DNA from: JAZDEY01 sp043808325 [NCBI: Candidatus Eiseniibacteriota bacterium]
Lineage (GTDB): Bacteria > Arandabacterota > Arandabacteria > Arandabacterales
NCBI GenBank assembly: GCA_043808325.1
Contig: JAZDEY010000082.1
Location: forward strand, 8,265 to 72,264
Length of the DNA: 64,000 nt
Direction: 5' to 3'
Numbering within the stretch: position 1 is the first letter of the stretch; each line of letters starts with the position of its first letter. This document shows, one piece after another, positions 25,379-33,977 of this stretch. The translations under genes and the position numbers were made by a program. The notes under the pieces are model-generated. The model worked only from the letters and a program-made list of their open reading frames with translations. It searched no databases and had not been told where the DNA came from.

Positions 25379-25606
25379 TCAGGCAAGCTCGCGCAGTAGC
25401 CTATCCAGGATTATCTCCCTGTCGGTCAGGATCTCAGTCCCAATCGATCCCGACACGCGGGCATCTCGGCCAACCGCGACCCTGCACTTGTATCGGTCGC
25501 AGTCGCGATACTCGCCCCAACAGAAGGCCCACGCCAGGTGGATCTGCTCACTCCCCTCGGCGAAGGTCTCAAAGCCCGGGCAATTCCTGGCAAACGGACA
25601 GCTCAT
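25379..25606 (-). CDS. Small cysteine-rich protein
   Basis: A 75-residue protein with five cysteines in two groups, 'CPFARNCPGF' and 'CWGEYRDCDRYKC', followed by a helical C-terminal part 'EILTDREIILDRLLRELA'. The spacing would suit zinc or an iron-sulfur cluster. Its ATG overlaps the stop codon of the upstream 78-residue gene by four bases, which supports real translation. I do not recognise the family. Other genes downstream on the strand are the PAS protein and the ZIP transporter. Confidence 0.6.
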   Translation of the reverse strand: MSCPFARNCPGFETFAEGSEQIHLAWAFCWGEYRDCDRYKCRVAVGRDARVSGSIGTEILTDREIILDRLLRELA

Positions 25607-25839
25607 GGTTCCAACCTTTCAAAGAGGTCTGAGTGATTACGACCTAGAAGGTAGATCGCCCGAAAAGCCCACGGACTTAAGATCATTCTCTGCAATTGGC
25701 CCGTCACCTGTCCTGCTTTCTTGAGCGAGAGGACTTTCCTGATGAATCGGGTGTCGGAGAGGGTACGGCCGCGTGTTCTCAGCCCGAAACCGGGCGTGAG
25801 CCAAGCTTCATCAAAAAAGGTTTCCCACCATTCATGCAC
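25603..25839 (-). pseudogene. Short gene resembling a truncated methyltransferase N-terminus
   Basis: A 78-residue reading frame starting 'MHEWWETFFDEAW', like the first residues of many class I SAM methyltransferases, with a later 'TRFIRKVLSLKKAG' resembling the helix before motif I. The expected glycine-rich SAM motif never follows; the frame ends after 'HSDLFERLEP'. No continuation was seen in other frames downstream. It overlaps the Cys-rich gene by four bases. It could be a decayed methyltransferase start or an unrelated small protein. Confidence 0.35.
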
Positions 25840-25984
25840 TGTGGTCCCCTCTTAGCTTATTCCCGCGCCTAACCCGCACCGAATCGAGCTTAAGATGTTG
25901 TGTAATGCGAAACCTTTAGGTTAACTTAATAGGCACGGAGCCCTTAGGCAAGAGGGGAAAACCCGGATCGGAATAGAGATCGGC

Positions 25985-28759
25985 ATGAGAAGGAAGATTG
26001 CCCTGACACTGGTGTGCGCCGCAGTGGCCTTTGCGGCCGCATTCATTCAGTTTGTGAATCGCGGCTACGTTGGAGCGATAGATGCCGGCGACTCGGTCCG
26101 ACTTATGGGCTATGGCCCGCACCTACGCGCACCGTGGCAGCGCGTTGCCTTCTATCCCATAGAGACCCGCGAGATCACCATCAGGAACTCATCCGAGGGA
26201 CCACAGGGCAGATTCAACTTCGACATCAGTCTGGAGTTGTCGGTCCGCCGCAACAACGTGGCCGCGCTCCACCGGTCCTATCGTGGGAAGTACGCCGAGG
26301 TCCTGATCTCACCGCTCGTCGCCGATTTCCTGAGGCGCCGCGGGGATGGATCCGGTAACTGGGACTGGGGAGGCGATACTCAGAAGACCGGCAAAGAGAT
26401 CGTTACTTATCTCAATTCCTCACTCGCTACATATAAAATCAATGTGTACGCGGCGTCGCTCCGGTCCTTCGAGGTGGTCACCAACCCGGAGGACAAGAGG
26501 ATATCGGCTGTCGCCGACCAGGTCGGGGGGCGAGTGATCGTCGTCGGTTGTGACGGCTTTGACTGGGAGATCTACCGGGCAGTCTCGAAGATCAAGCGCA
26601 TGCCCAACATCGAGAAGCTGATTGCCGAGGGCGCAACCGGCGATTTGCTCTCGATGGAACCCTTGATCTCTCCCATGATCTGGACCACGCTGGCAACCGG
26701 TGTCGAGCCTCCGGCTCACGGCATAGTGGACTTTCTGATGAAGGATGCTGCCACGGGCGAAGACGTGCCCATATCAAGCGGCATGCGGCGGGTGCCCGCC
26801 CTGTGGAACATGATGACGCGCTTCGGGCGGTCCTCAGGTTTCATCGGATGGCTGGGGACCTTTCCGGCCGAAGCGGTCAAGGGTTTCATGGTGTCGGACC
26901 GCGTGGGCTATCACATCTTCGATCCCCGCTGGCAGAAGGGCGCTTCCTATGAGGCCGACCGGGGCGGCGCCCGCCGCGCCGACACACCCGGCCTCATCTA
27001 TCCCGATAATCTCGTGGGCGAGATTCGGCCCTTTATCCTCGACGCCAGCGAGGTTCCCTACGAGACCGTGGCGGATTTCATAAAGGTCGGGCGCGACCAG
27101 ATCGCGCCCCAGGCGAAGACTTTCGATCCGCTGGACCTTCCCCGAAATCTGAGAGTCGCCCTGGCATCGAACCTCACCTACGAGAGCGTTGCCCGGTATG
27201 CATACAAGCAGTACCGGCCCCAGCTCTTCTCGGTATACCTCGATCTTATCGATAACACATGTCATCTTTTCATCAAGTATATGGAGCCTCATACTCAGGA
27301 CGTATCCGACCGGGACGCGCAGAAATATGGCGGAGCAGTGCTGGAGGCCTATGCTCACACCGATCGCTTGGTCGGTGAGTGGCTCAAGGTGGTCGACGAG
27401 GGGACCACCCTGATCTTCCTCTCCGATCACGGCTTCAAGAGCGGCGACCTGCGGCCTAGGGCACCCTCGGTCGTAGGCGCGCCTCAGGCGGTCGCCTGGC
27501 ACAGGATGGCGGGTGCGATCGCCCTCTATGGCAACCACGTCCGGAAGGGGGCCAAGCTCACCGATGCGGGTATCCTCGACATCGCCCCGACAATCTTGCG
27601 ACTGGTCGGTCTTCCCAAAGCCAAGGACATGTCGGGGCGGGTGCTCGAGGCCGCCTTCGATTCCGATTGGCTCGCGGTCTCATCCCAGACCGGCGAGATA
27701 GCAACCTACGGGGTGCGGACCGCGGTAGCATCGTCACCGAGACAGAAGGAAGAAGAAGCGGCCATCCTCGATCGGCTCAAGGCCCTGGGCTACGTGGGAG
27801 GCGCGCCCACCGACCTCACCAAACTTGCTCACTCGCTGATGATGAAGGGGGAATTCGACAAGGCGATCGAGATCTGGAACGAGATCCTTGCCAAGGAACC
27901 CGGCAATCTCGATGTTGTCGTCGCGATGGGCAATGCCCTGATCCAGAAGGGCGACCTTGATAAGGCCTACATGGTGCTCAGTGACGCCACCAAGAAGGAT
28001 CCGAACTTCCTGCCGGCCCGGAATATGCTGGCCCTCTACCACATCAACGTGGGTCACCTCGATGAGGCGGCCAGGATCTCGAAGGGCGTGATCGCCAACG
28101 ATCCCAAGAACGCCGAGGCCTATTTTAACCTCGGAGTGGTGCTGGACCAGCAGGGAAGATACGACGAGTCTTTCGCAGCCTTCAAGCAATCGGTCGAGCT
28201 CCGGGGGGATTTCGACCAGGCCCGGATGAACCTTGGCAACGCCTACCTTCGGCGGGGCAGGTCTGTCGAGGCCAAGATCCAGTTTGAGAAGGCAATTGAG
28301 ATAAACCCCGGCGACCCGCACGCGTGGTACTCGCTGGGGCGGATAGCCCAGACGACCAACAGACCCAACGATGCTATCGCCAATTACCGTGAGGCACTGA
28401 AGCGCATGCCGAGCTTCAACCCTGCGCGCATAGGTCTGGCGATCGCTCTCGCCTCAGGCGGACAATTCGAAGAGGCGAAACGGGAGCTCGAGAGCGGCCT
28501 TCAATACAAATTCGACCTGGGTGCGATCAATACCAATATCGGTATCCTCGACCGCCAAATTGGGGATGCGGCCTCCGCCGAGAAGCATTTTAAACAGGCA
28601 ATAGCTGCAGACCCTCAATATATCCCGGCGAGACTTGACCTGGCGGATCTTTATGCCGGCCGGGGAGACAAGGCCAAAGCGCGCCGAGAGGTCGAAGCCG
28701 CCTTGCGGCTTGACCCCACAAATGCCGAGGCCAAGAGACTCCTCGGAACTCTGAGGTAG
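25985..28759 (+). CDS. Membrane-anchored band-7/SPFH - phosphodiesterase - TPR fusion protein
   Basis: A 924-residue three-part protein. Residues 1-22 form a signal anchor. Residues about 25-165 have the SPFH/prohibitin pattern ('RLMGYGPHLRAPWQRVAFYP', 'FNFDISLELSVRRNNVAALH', 'YRGKYAEVLISPLVADFLR'). Residues about 183-560 form a type I phosphodiesterase/nucleotide pyrophosphatase domain of the alkaline-phosphatase fold, with metal Asp190 in 'VVGCDGFDW', the nucleophile Thr in 'MIWTTLATG' and 'FLSDHGF'. After the linker 'LKALGYVGG' (typical of sulfatase-TPR proteins) come about eight or nine TPR units to the C-terminus. The protein probably faces the periplasm. The phosphodiesterase-TPR pairing is familiar; the N-terminal band-7 addition is unusual. 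Substrate unknown. Confidence 0.82.
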   Translation: MRRKIALTLVCAAVAFAAAFIQFVNRGYVGAIDAGDSVRLMGYGPHLRAPWQRVAFYPIETREITIRNSSEGPQGRFNFDISLELSVRRNNVAALHRSYRGKYAEVLISPLVADFLRRRGDGSGNWDWGGDTQKTGKEIVTYLNSSLATYKINVYAASLRSFEVVTNPEDKRISAVADQVGGRVIVVGCDGFDWEIYRAVSKIKRMPNIEKLIAEGATGDLLSMEPLISPMIWTTLATGVEPPAHGIVDFLMKDAATGEDVPISSGMRRVPALWNMMTRFGRSSGFIGWLGTFPAEAVKGFMVSDRVGYHIFDPRWQKGASYEADRGGARRADTPGLIYPDNLVGEIRPFILDASEVPYETVADFIKVGRDQIAPQAKTFDPLDLPRNLRVALASNLTYESVARYAYKQYRPQLFSVYLDLIDNTCHLFIKYMEPHTQDVSDRDAQKYGGAVLEAYAHTDRLVGEWLKVVDEGTTLIFLSDHGFKSGDLRPRAPSVVGAPQAVAWHRMAGAIALYGNHVRKGAKLTDAGILDIAPTILRLVGLPKAKDMSGRVLEAAFDSDWLAVSSQTGEIATYGVRTAVASSPRQKEEEAAILDRLKALGYVGGAPTDLTKLAHSLMMKGEFDKAIEIWNEILAKEPGNLDVVVAMGNALIQKGDLDKAYMVLSDATKKDPNFLPARNMLALYHINVGHLDEAARISKGVIANDPKNAEAYFNLGVVLDQQGRYDESFAAFKQSVELRGDFDQARMNLGNAYLRRGRSVEAKIQFEKAIEINPGDPHAWYSLGRIAQTTNRPNDAIANYREALKRMPSFNPARIGLAIALASGGQFEEAKRELESGLQYKFDLGAINTNIGILDRQIGDAASAEKHFKQAIAADPQYIPARLDLADLYAGRGDKAKARREVEAALRLDPTNAEAKRLLGTLR

Positions 28760-28806
28760 GCGCTTCCACGGGCGCAGAAATTTGCACACCCACCCCACAT
28801 CTTTCT

Positions 28807-28835
28807 TGACAAAACAAACCCTACCCATTATGTTA
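28807..28835 (+). promoter_or_regulatory. Sigma-70-type promoter before the recombinase gene
   Basis: Perfect TTGACA (28807-28812), 17-base spacer, TATGTT (28830-28835), 58 bases upstream of the recombinase start, in an AT-rich patch. Confidence 0.55.
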
Positions 28836-28893
28836 CCAAACACGGAGGGACGCCTGGGTCATCAGGCACGGATTCGCAAAAGGAGCGTCGGCC

Positions 28894-29763
28894 ATGTATG
28901 CCAATAGGCAAGCTATCGTACCGCAGGATGTCGTCAAGCAGTTCAAGCAGGATCTCACCCAGCGTGGATACAGTGCAAGAACGACTGAAGTCTACGCAAC
29001 AGCCGTATCATCCTTCCTGAAAGCAGTGCCCAACCCGGCATCTCCCACACCTGATGATGCCGACAAGTACATCCGGGGCATCCTCGAGGGCACGTCGAAG
29101 GGTGGTGCATCACAGTCTTCGGTGGGTATCGCCGCCAGTGCCATCAAGCTGCTCTTCAAACACCAGTTCGGAAAACCGCTCGAGCTCTCGGTGGAGCTCA
29201 AGAGACGGGCGCGGCCGATGCCGTCGATTCTCAGCAGGGAGGAGATCCAGAAGATCGTCAGTATCACGAGGAACGTCAGCCACAGACTGATCTTCCAGCT
29301 CATGTATTCTTCGGGCCTCAAGCTGGATGAGCTTCTGGGCCTCCAGGTAAAGGACGTCGACATCGAGGGGAAGAAGCTCACCATCCGCGGCAACGCGAAG
29401 AGCGGCAGAAAAGCCAAGTCCCAAAGGGAGACCATCCTCTCGGACAAGATTGGCCCAATGCTTCATGCGTTCGTCTCGGATAGGGGTCCAGAGGATTACG
29501 TGTTCCCTGGCATCGAGGGCGGCCCGATGACCCCGAGAGCAGTCCAGAAAGCCTTCAAGCAGGCTCTGAAGAAGGCGGACATTAAGAGGAAGGCCAGCTG
29601 CAATTCGCTGAGACATTCCTTCGCGGTCCATCTGCTTCAGAAGGGTACGGACATAAAGCACGTCAGGCGGCTGCTCGGGCACGCCCGGACCGAGACCACG
29701 TCGATCTACAAGCGACTGGTCACCGAAGAGAAGGTTGCGATAAAGAGCCCGCTGGACCTATAG
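28894..29763 (+). CDS. Tyrosine recombinase (XerC/D-like) with altered catalytic residues
   Basis: A 289-residue protein with an N-terminal SAM-like core-binding domain (about residues 10-90) and a C-terminal phage-integrase domain. The nucleophile is present (Tyr272 in 'TTSIYKRL'), as are Arg240 and His263 ('SLRHSFAVHLLQKG', 'LLGHARTETT'). Two usually invariant positions differ: the box-I Arg of 'TGLRvSEL' is Lys143 in 'SSGLKLDELLGL', and the His of 'HxLRH' is Asn237 in 'CNSLRH'. It is a single gene with its own promoter and terminator, without phage or IS partners. It may be a diverged chromosomal recombinase, a weakly active one or a DNA-binding relic. Confidence 0.88.
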   Translation: MYANRQAIVPQDVVKQFKQDLTQRGYSARTTEVYATAVSSFLKAVPNPASPTPDDADKYIRGILEGTSKGGASQSSVGIAASAIKLLFKHQFGKPLELSVELKRRARPMPSILSREEIQKIVSITRNVSHRLIFQLMYSSGLKLDELLGLQVKDVDIEGKKLTIRGNAKSGRKAKSQRETILSDKIGPMLHAFVSDRGPEDYVFPGIEGGPMTPRAVQKAFKQALKKADIKRKASCNSLRHSFAVHLLQKGTDIKHVRRLLGHARTETTSIYKRLVTEEKVAIKSPLDL

Positions 29764-29795
29764 AGACTGTATCGACAGGCCGGCTACTACAGGAT

Positions 29796-29822
29796 GACCC
29801 CATGGGACCGTCCCGTGGGGTC
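29796..29822 (+). terminator. Terminator hairpin after the recombinase gene
   Basis: GACCCCATGGGA and TCCCGTGGGGTC pair over 12 positions (one G-U) around a 3-base loop (CCG), followed by AGTTCTTTGGCGGTTTTC, 33 bases past the stop codon. Confidence 0.7.
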
Positions 29823-29843
29823 AGTTCTTTGGCGGTTTTCGTA

Positions 29844-29871
29844 TTGACTTGCAGCCCGCTGCATATATCAT
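29844..29871 (+). promoter_or_regulatory. Promoter of the WrbA-rubredoxin-flavodiiron operon
   Basis: TTGACT (29844-29849), a 16-base spacer, TATCAT (29866-29871), about 118 bases before the wrbA start and directly after the recombinase terminator. Confidence 0.5.
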
Positions 29872-29988
29872 GATCTAGGTTACTTCACTCTTTTCAACAT
29901 AACCTGACTGGAGCCTGCGGGGTCGCATATGGAAGCTGCGATCATGGCAAAGCCGACGCGCAGAGCATTGAAGAAGGAGGCAAGGCAC

Positions 29989-30600
29989 GTGAGGATGCTG
30001 ATCCTTTATTACTCTCTCTATGGCCACATTCACCGTATGGCACAGGCGGTATCTGAAGGCGCCAGGGAGGTTCCGGGAGTAGACGTGTTTCTGCGCCGAG
30101 TCCCGGAGACGCTACCCGAGGTGGTGCTTGAGAAGATGGGGGCGCTGGAGGCCCAGAAATCGATGGCCGCTGTTCCCATGTGCACAGTCGAGGAACTGGG
30201 ACTGGCCGACGCCGTGATCTTCGGGACTCCCACGCGCTACGGCAACATGTGCGGTCAGATGCGCCAGTTCCTTGACGCCACGGGCGGCCTATGGACAAGA
30301 GGCGCCTTGGTGGGCAAGGTGGGCAGCGTATTTACAAGCTCGGCCACGCAGCACGGCGGCCAGGAATCGACCATCCTGAGTTTTCACACAACCCTGCTTC
30401 ATCACGGGATGGTGGTTGTCGGACTGCCGTATGCCTTCCAGGGCCAGACGCGCATGGACCAGATCACCGGTGGTTCCCCTTACGGGGCCTCCACGATCGC
30501 TGGAGCCAAGGGCGAGCGGTGGCCAAGCGAGAACGAGCTCGCCGCCGCGAGATACCAGGGCAGGCACACCGCAACCATAGCATCGAAACTCTCGAAGTAG
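29989..30600 (+). CDS. wrbA: WrbA-type NAD(P)H:quinone oxidoreductase
   Basis: Flavodoxin-fold enzyme reducing quinones by two electrons with NAD(P)H and FMN. The FMN-phosphate loop '[15 protein letters not shown]', the block '[19 protein letters not shown]' and '[15 protein letters not shown]' are all typical of WrbA, and '[11 protein letters not shown]' near the C-terminus is a strong family marker. GGAGG (29976-29980) is eight bases before GTG 29989, which I take as the start; an ATG at 29929 is in frame but the extra residues lack similarity. It is the first gene of an oxygen-defence run with a flavin reductase-rubredoxin, a flavodiiron protein and a rubrerythrin. Confidence 0.93.
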   Translation: MRMLILYYSLYGHIHRMAQAVSEGAREVPGVDVFLRRVPETLPEVVLEKMGALEAQKSMAAVPMCTVEELGLADAVIFGTPTRYGNMCGQMRQFLDATGGLWTRGALVGKVGSVFTSSATQHGGQESTILSFHTTLLHHGMVVVGLPYAFQGQTRMDQITGGSPYGASTIAGAKGERWPSENELAAARYQGRHTATIASKLSK

Positions 30601-30675
30601 CCGGTGCGGGCAGCCATATGGTCATCTTGACTTGAATTGAGGCCATCACTAGATTGCATACGGAGGAAAATGTAG

Positions 30676-31386
30676 ATGGACACCAAGGCTCTCTGGCTTT
30701 GCAGTTACGGTCTGTACGTGGTCAGCTCGCGGAAGGGAGACAATCTCAACGGGCAGATCGTCAACACCGTGTTTCAGGTGACTGCTGAACCTCCCACTAT
30801 TGTCGTGAGCGTCAACAGATCCAACCTGACCCATGAATTCATCTCTTCAAGCAAGGCCTTTGCAGCCTCCATCCTTTCCACCGTGACTCCGATGTCGTTC
30901 ATCGGCACGTGGGGCTTCAAGTCAGGCAGGGAGATCGATAAGTTCAAAGACACCAAGTACCGGACCGGGAAGACCGGCTCACCCATAGTGCTGGATTACT
31001 CCCTCGGCTATATCGAAGCAGAAGTGATAGACAAGCTTGATGTAGGCACCCACACCATCTTCGTCGGCAAAGTGGTCGATTGTGGCGTCACGGGTCAGGG
31101 CGAACCTATGACCTACGCTTATTATCACCAGGTGAAGAAAGGCAAGACCCCGAAGGCTGCCGCGACCTATCAGGAAGATCAAAGGATCCAGGCACCGGGC
31201 TCAGGAACCAGGGAGGAGACAAAGATGAGGAAGTACAGATGCACCGTATGCGGATATATTTACGATCCAAAGGCCGGAGATCCTGATGCCGGAATAAAGC
31301 CGGGCACGGCCTTCGAAGACCTGCCCGACGACTGGGCCTGCCCGGTTTGCGGTGTGGCCAAGGACCAATTTGAGCCTGCGGAGTAA
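30676..31386 (+). CDS. hrb: Flavin reductase-rubredoxin fusion (high-molecular-weight rubredoxin)
   Basis: A 236-residue two-domain electron carrier. Residues 1-160 form a flavin reductase-like FMN domain ('[20 protein letters not shown]', '[15 protein letters not shown]'). Residues about 178-236 form a rubredoxin with both Fe-binding CxxCG sites, '[10 protein letters not shown]' and '[13 protein letters not shown]'. This arrangement is that of Moorella Hrb, which passes electrons from NADH to the flavodiiron protein FprA. The FprA gene follows 85 bases later, as in Moorella. Expected role is oxygen and nitric oxide reduction in the cytoplasm. Confidence 0.94.
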   Translation: MDTKALWLCSYGLYVVSSRKGDNLNGQIVNTVFQVTAEPPTIVVSVNRSNLTHEFISSSKAFAASILSTVTPMSFIGTWGFKSGREIDKFKDTKYRTGKTGSPIVLDYSLGYIEAEVIDKLDVGTHTIFVGKVVDCGVTGQGEPMTYAYYHQVKKGKTPKAAATYQEDQRIQAPGSGTREETKMRKYRCTVCGYIYDPKAGDPDAGIKPGTAFEDLPDDWACPVCGVAKDQFEPAE

Positions 31387-31471
31387 TCGCCGGATCTGGA
31401 GTCTGCGGAACTGAAACCCGTGTAGCTTAAGTCCGCAAGCAATACGCGGGGTGTGGAGGAGGCTCGCACCT

Positions 31472-32659
31472 ATGGCCGTGAGAACAATCAAGGACAATGT
31501 CTACTACGTTGGCGCGATCGACTGGCAGCGGCGGCTCTTTGACTCCCTGATCCCGCTTCCCGACGGAACCAGCTACAATGCGTATCTCATCCGGGGAAAT
31601 GACAGGACCGCTCTCATAGACACGGTCGATCCTTCACGAGAGCAGGAGCTCTTGAGCAATCTCAAGGAGCTCGGTGTCGAGAAGCTCGATTACATAATCG
31701 CCAATCACGCCGAGCAGGATCACTCGGGTCTGATCGGCAGAATGGCTGAGCTCCATCCCGAGTCCAAGATCGTTACCAATCCCAAGTGCAAGGATCTTCT
31801 GCGCGAGCACCTTCTCGTTTCTGAGGACAGGTTCTTGACCGTAGAGGACGGCCAGAGCCTGCCGCTAGGGGGCAAGACCCTGCAATTCATGCTTGCGCCC
31901 TGGGTGCACTGGCCCGAGACCATGTTCACGTACCTGGTCGAGGACAAGATTCTCTTTCCGTGCGATTTCCTCGGGGCTCATCTCGCTACCTCAGAGCTCT
32001 TCGTCGAAAGTGTCGCGGACTTCCATGAGGCTGCGAAACGCTACTATGCCGAAATCATGATGCCCTTCAGGAACAATGTTCAGAAGCACCTGGCAAGACT
32101 CGCGGGAGTCGATATCCGTGTGGTGGCCCCCAGCCACGGTCCGATCCATCTCAATCCCGAGTCCATTATCAAGGCTTACAGCGAATGGTCTTCGGACAGT
32201 GTGAAAAACGAGGTCGTCATACCTTACATTTCGATGCACGGCAGCACCCAGAGGATGGTGGACTATCTGGTCGGCGAACTGATCGGGCGCAGGATCGTGG
32301 TGAAGCCCTTTGACCTGGTGGTAACCGACGTCGGCAAACTCGCGATGGCACTGGTTGATGCTGCGACCATCGTGATAGCCGCCCCGACTGTGCTGGTCGG
32401 GCCCCACCCCCTGGCGGTCTACGCCACCTACCTTGCCAATGCCCTGAGGCCGAAGGTGCGATTCGCCGGCGTTGTGGGCTCGTACGGCTGGGGATCCAAG
32501 ATGCTTGACACCATAAAGGCGATGATCCCCGATCTGAAGGTTGAAGTCCTGACGCCGGTCATAGTAAAAGGATACCCAAAGCCCGCCGATTTTGAGGCAC
32601 TCGGCAAGTTGGCGGATGAGATCCTGGGGAAACACAGGCAGGCCGGCCTGACGGCCTGA
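31472..32659 (+). CDS. fprA: Flavodiiron protein (A-type flavoprotein)
   Basis: Oxygen and/or nitric-oxide reductase with an N-terminal metallo-beta-lactamase diiron domain (residues about 1-250) and a C-terminal flavodoxin domain (about 252-395). Diiron ligands are visible: His79, Glu81, Asp83 and His84 in 'ANHAEQDHSG', His in 'PWVHWPETMFTY', Asp in 'FPCDFLGAH' and His in 'APSHGPIH'. The FMN loop is 'YISMHGSTQRMVDYL'. Start ATG 31472 is nine bases after GGAGGAGG. The rubredoxin-flavin reductase fusion upstream is its probable electron donor. Confidence 0.95.
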   Translation: MAVRTIKDNVYYVGAIDWQRRLFDSLIPLPDGTSYNAYLIRGNDRTALIDTVDPSREQELLSNLKELGVEKLDYIIANHAEQDHSGLIGRMAELHPESKIVTNPKCKDLLREHLLVSEDRFLTVEDGQSLPLGGKTLQFMLAPWVHWPETMFTYLVEDKILFPCDFLGAHLATSELFVESVADFHEAAKRYYAEIMMPFRNNVQKHLARLAGVDIRVVAPSHGPIHLNPESIIKAYSEWSSDSVKNEVVIPYISMHGSTQRMVDYLVGELIGRRIVVKPFDLVVTDVGKLAMALVDAATIVIAAPTVLVGPHPLAVYATYLANALRPKVRFAGVVGSYGWGSKMLDTIKAMIPDLKVEVLTPVIVKGYPKPADFEALGKLADEILGKHRQAGLTA

Positions 32660-32679
32660 TACAGCGAAGGAGGTTCGAG

Positions 32680-33153
32680 ATGGCCATATTCAAGGCAAGC
32701 GAGATCTTACAGATCGCCATGAGAATCGAGGAGAACGGAGAGAAGATGTACAGCCATGCCGTGACCTTGACTGATGATCCCAAGCTCAAGGAGCTCCTGG
32801 GCTTGCTTGCCGGTGAGGAGACAAAGCACAAGAAGGTTTTCGTGGAGATGGTCTCCAAGCTCGAGAACTACGAACCCCCGGAGACCTACCCGGGCGAGTA
32901 TTTCGCATATCTGCGCGCGTACGCGGACAGCATCGTTTTCCCACCGGACGAGATGCAAGAGGAGCTCGAGGATCTCTACGACGTGGAAGAGGCGATTGAG
33001 TTTGCAATGCAGCGCGAAATCGAATCCATTCTGTACTACATCGAGACCAAGTCCGTAGTCCCCAAGAGCCAGGCCGACCAAATCGACAAGATAATCGCAG
33101 AGGAGCGCAAGCACTATCTCAAGTTAGTCGACGTCAGGAAGGGCCTGGACTGA
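32680..33153 (+). CDS. Rubrerythrin-like diiron protein
   Basis: A 157-residue ferritin-like protein with the four carboxylate motifs of an erythrin: 'IEENGEKMY', 'GEETKHKKVF', 'MQREIESILYY' and 'AEERKHYLKL'. No rubredoxin domain is attached, so its reductant may be the Hrb protein of the same operon. It begins 20 bases after fprA, with AAGGAGG eight bases before ATG. Likely peroxidase of the oxygen-defence operon, complementing the flavodiiron oxidase. Confidence 0.92.
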   Translation: MAIFKASEILQIAMRIEENGEKMYSHAVTLTDDPKLKELLGLLAGEETKHKKVFVEMVSKLENYEPPETYPGEYFAYLRAYADSIVFPPDEMQEELEDLYDVEEAIEFAMQREIESILYYIETKSVVPKSQADQIDKIIAEERKHYLKLVDVRKGLD

Positions 33154-33161
33154 GACCGCGG

Positions 33162-33920
33162 ATGGGCATCTATGAGAGGTTCGCGGACTTGTATGCTCAC
33201 GGCCCCTATCCCGGGTACAGCCGGAGGATGGCCGAGCTCGTGCCTCTAACCCTCCGAAAGCTTGATGTGCACGCCAAGACCATTCTCGATGTAGCCTGCG
33301 GGGAGGGTACTTTTGCTGTAGCGATGGCAAAGCAGGGGTTCGACGTCACCGGCCTCGATCTGTCTCCCCACATGCTTGGGATAGCTCGGCGCCGCGCCGA
33401 CCAGGAAAGCCTCGGGGTGAGACTTGTGCTGGGCGACATGCGCTCCCTCGGGTTCGGCAGCCGATTCGATCTTGTCACATGCTGGTATGACAGCCTGAAC
33501 TACCTTCTCCACGGCCGGGAGATCCTGGCCGCTTTCACGGGAATCTCTGAGGCTCTGAATCCCGGCGGCGTTTTCATCTTTGACATGAACACGATCTACG
33601 GGCTCGCCGTACTGTGGCGGTCACACCCCTTCTTTGTGGCCCAGGATGCTCCCGACATTTTCGACGTTCACATCAACAGTTACGATGCCGAGACCAAGAC
33701 CGCAACCAAGCGCATAGTGGGTTTCGCAAGACAGGGAGGAATCTGGGACCGCATCGACGAGGAGCACGTGGAACGCGGTTATAGTCTGGAGGAAATCAGG
33801 ACGTGCCTTGCGGATTCCGGGCTCGAAGAGATCGCATGCTGGGCCAGTCTCGAGAATTGGACTGCGCCCGGCCCTGAGACAGGGCGCGTATGGTTCGTTG
33901 CGAAAAGAAGCGCTACCTGA
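33162..33920 (+). CDS. Class I SAM-dependent methyltransferase
   Basis: A 252-residue methyltransferase of the Rossmann class. SAM-binding motif I is 'ILDVACGEGTFAVAMAKQG', motif II 'VTGLDLSPHML' and motif III region 'LVLGDMRSLGF'. The N-terminus 'YERFADLYAHGPY' is usual for small-molecule methyltransferases of this type. It starts nine bases after the rubrerythrin stop codon, so it is probably in the same transcript. Substrate unknown; no pathway neighbour identifies it. Confidence 0.9.
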   Translation: MGIYERFADLYAHGPYPGYSRRMAELVPLTLRKLDVHAKTILDVACGEGTFAVAMAKQGFDVTGLDLSPHMLGIARRRADQESLGVRLVLGDMRSLGFGSRFDLVTCWYDSLNYLLHGREILAAFTGISEALNPGGVFIFDMNTIYGLAVLWRSHPFFVAQDAPDIFDVHINSYDAETKTATKRIVGFARQGGIWDRIDEEHVERGYSLEEIRTCLADSGLEEIACWASLENWTAPGPETGRVWFVAKRSAT

Positions 33921-33977
33921 TAGCCTCCAGTGCTGAGGCCACCCGATGATGCCCGACCGAGGGAGGTAGGTTGAGAC

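Noticed and set aside
28894-29822. Integron or phage integration module
   Set aside because: No attC sites, cassette array, excisionase or phage genes were seen around the single recombinase gene.
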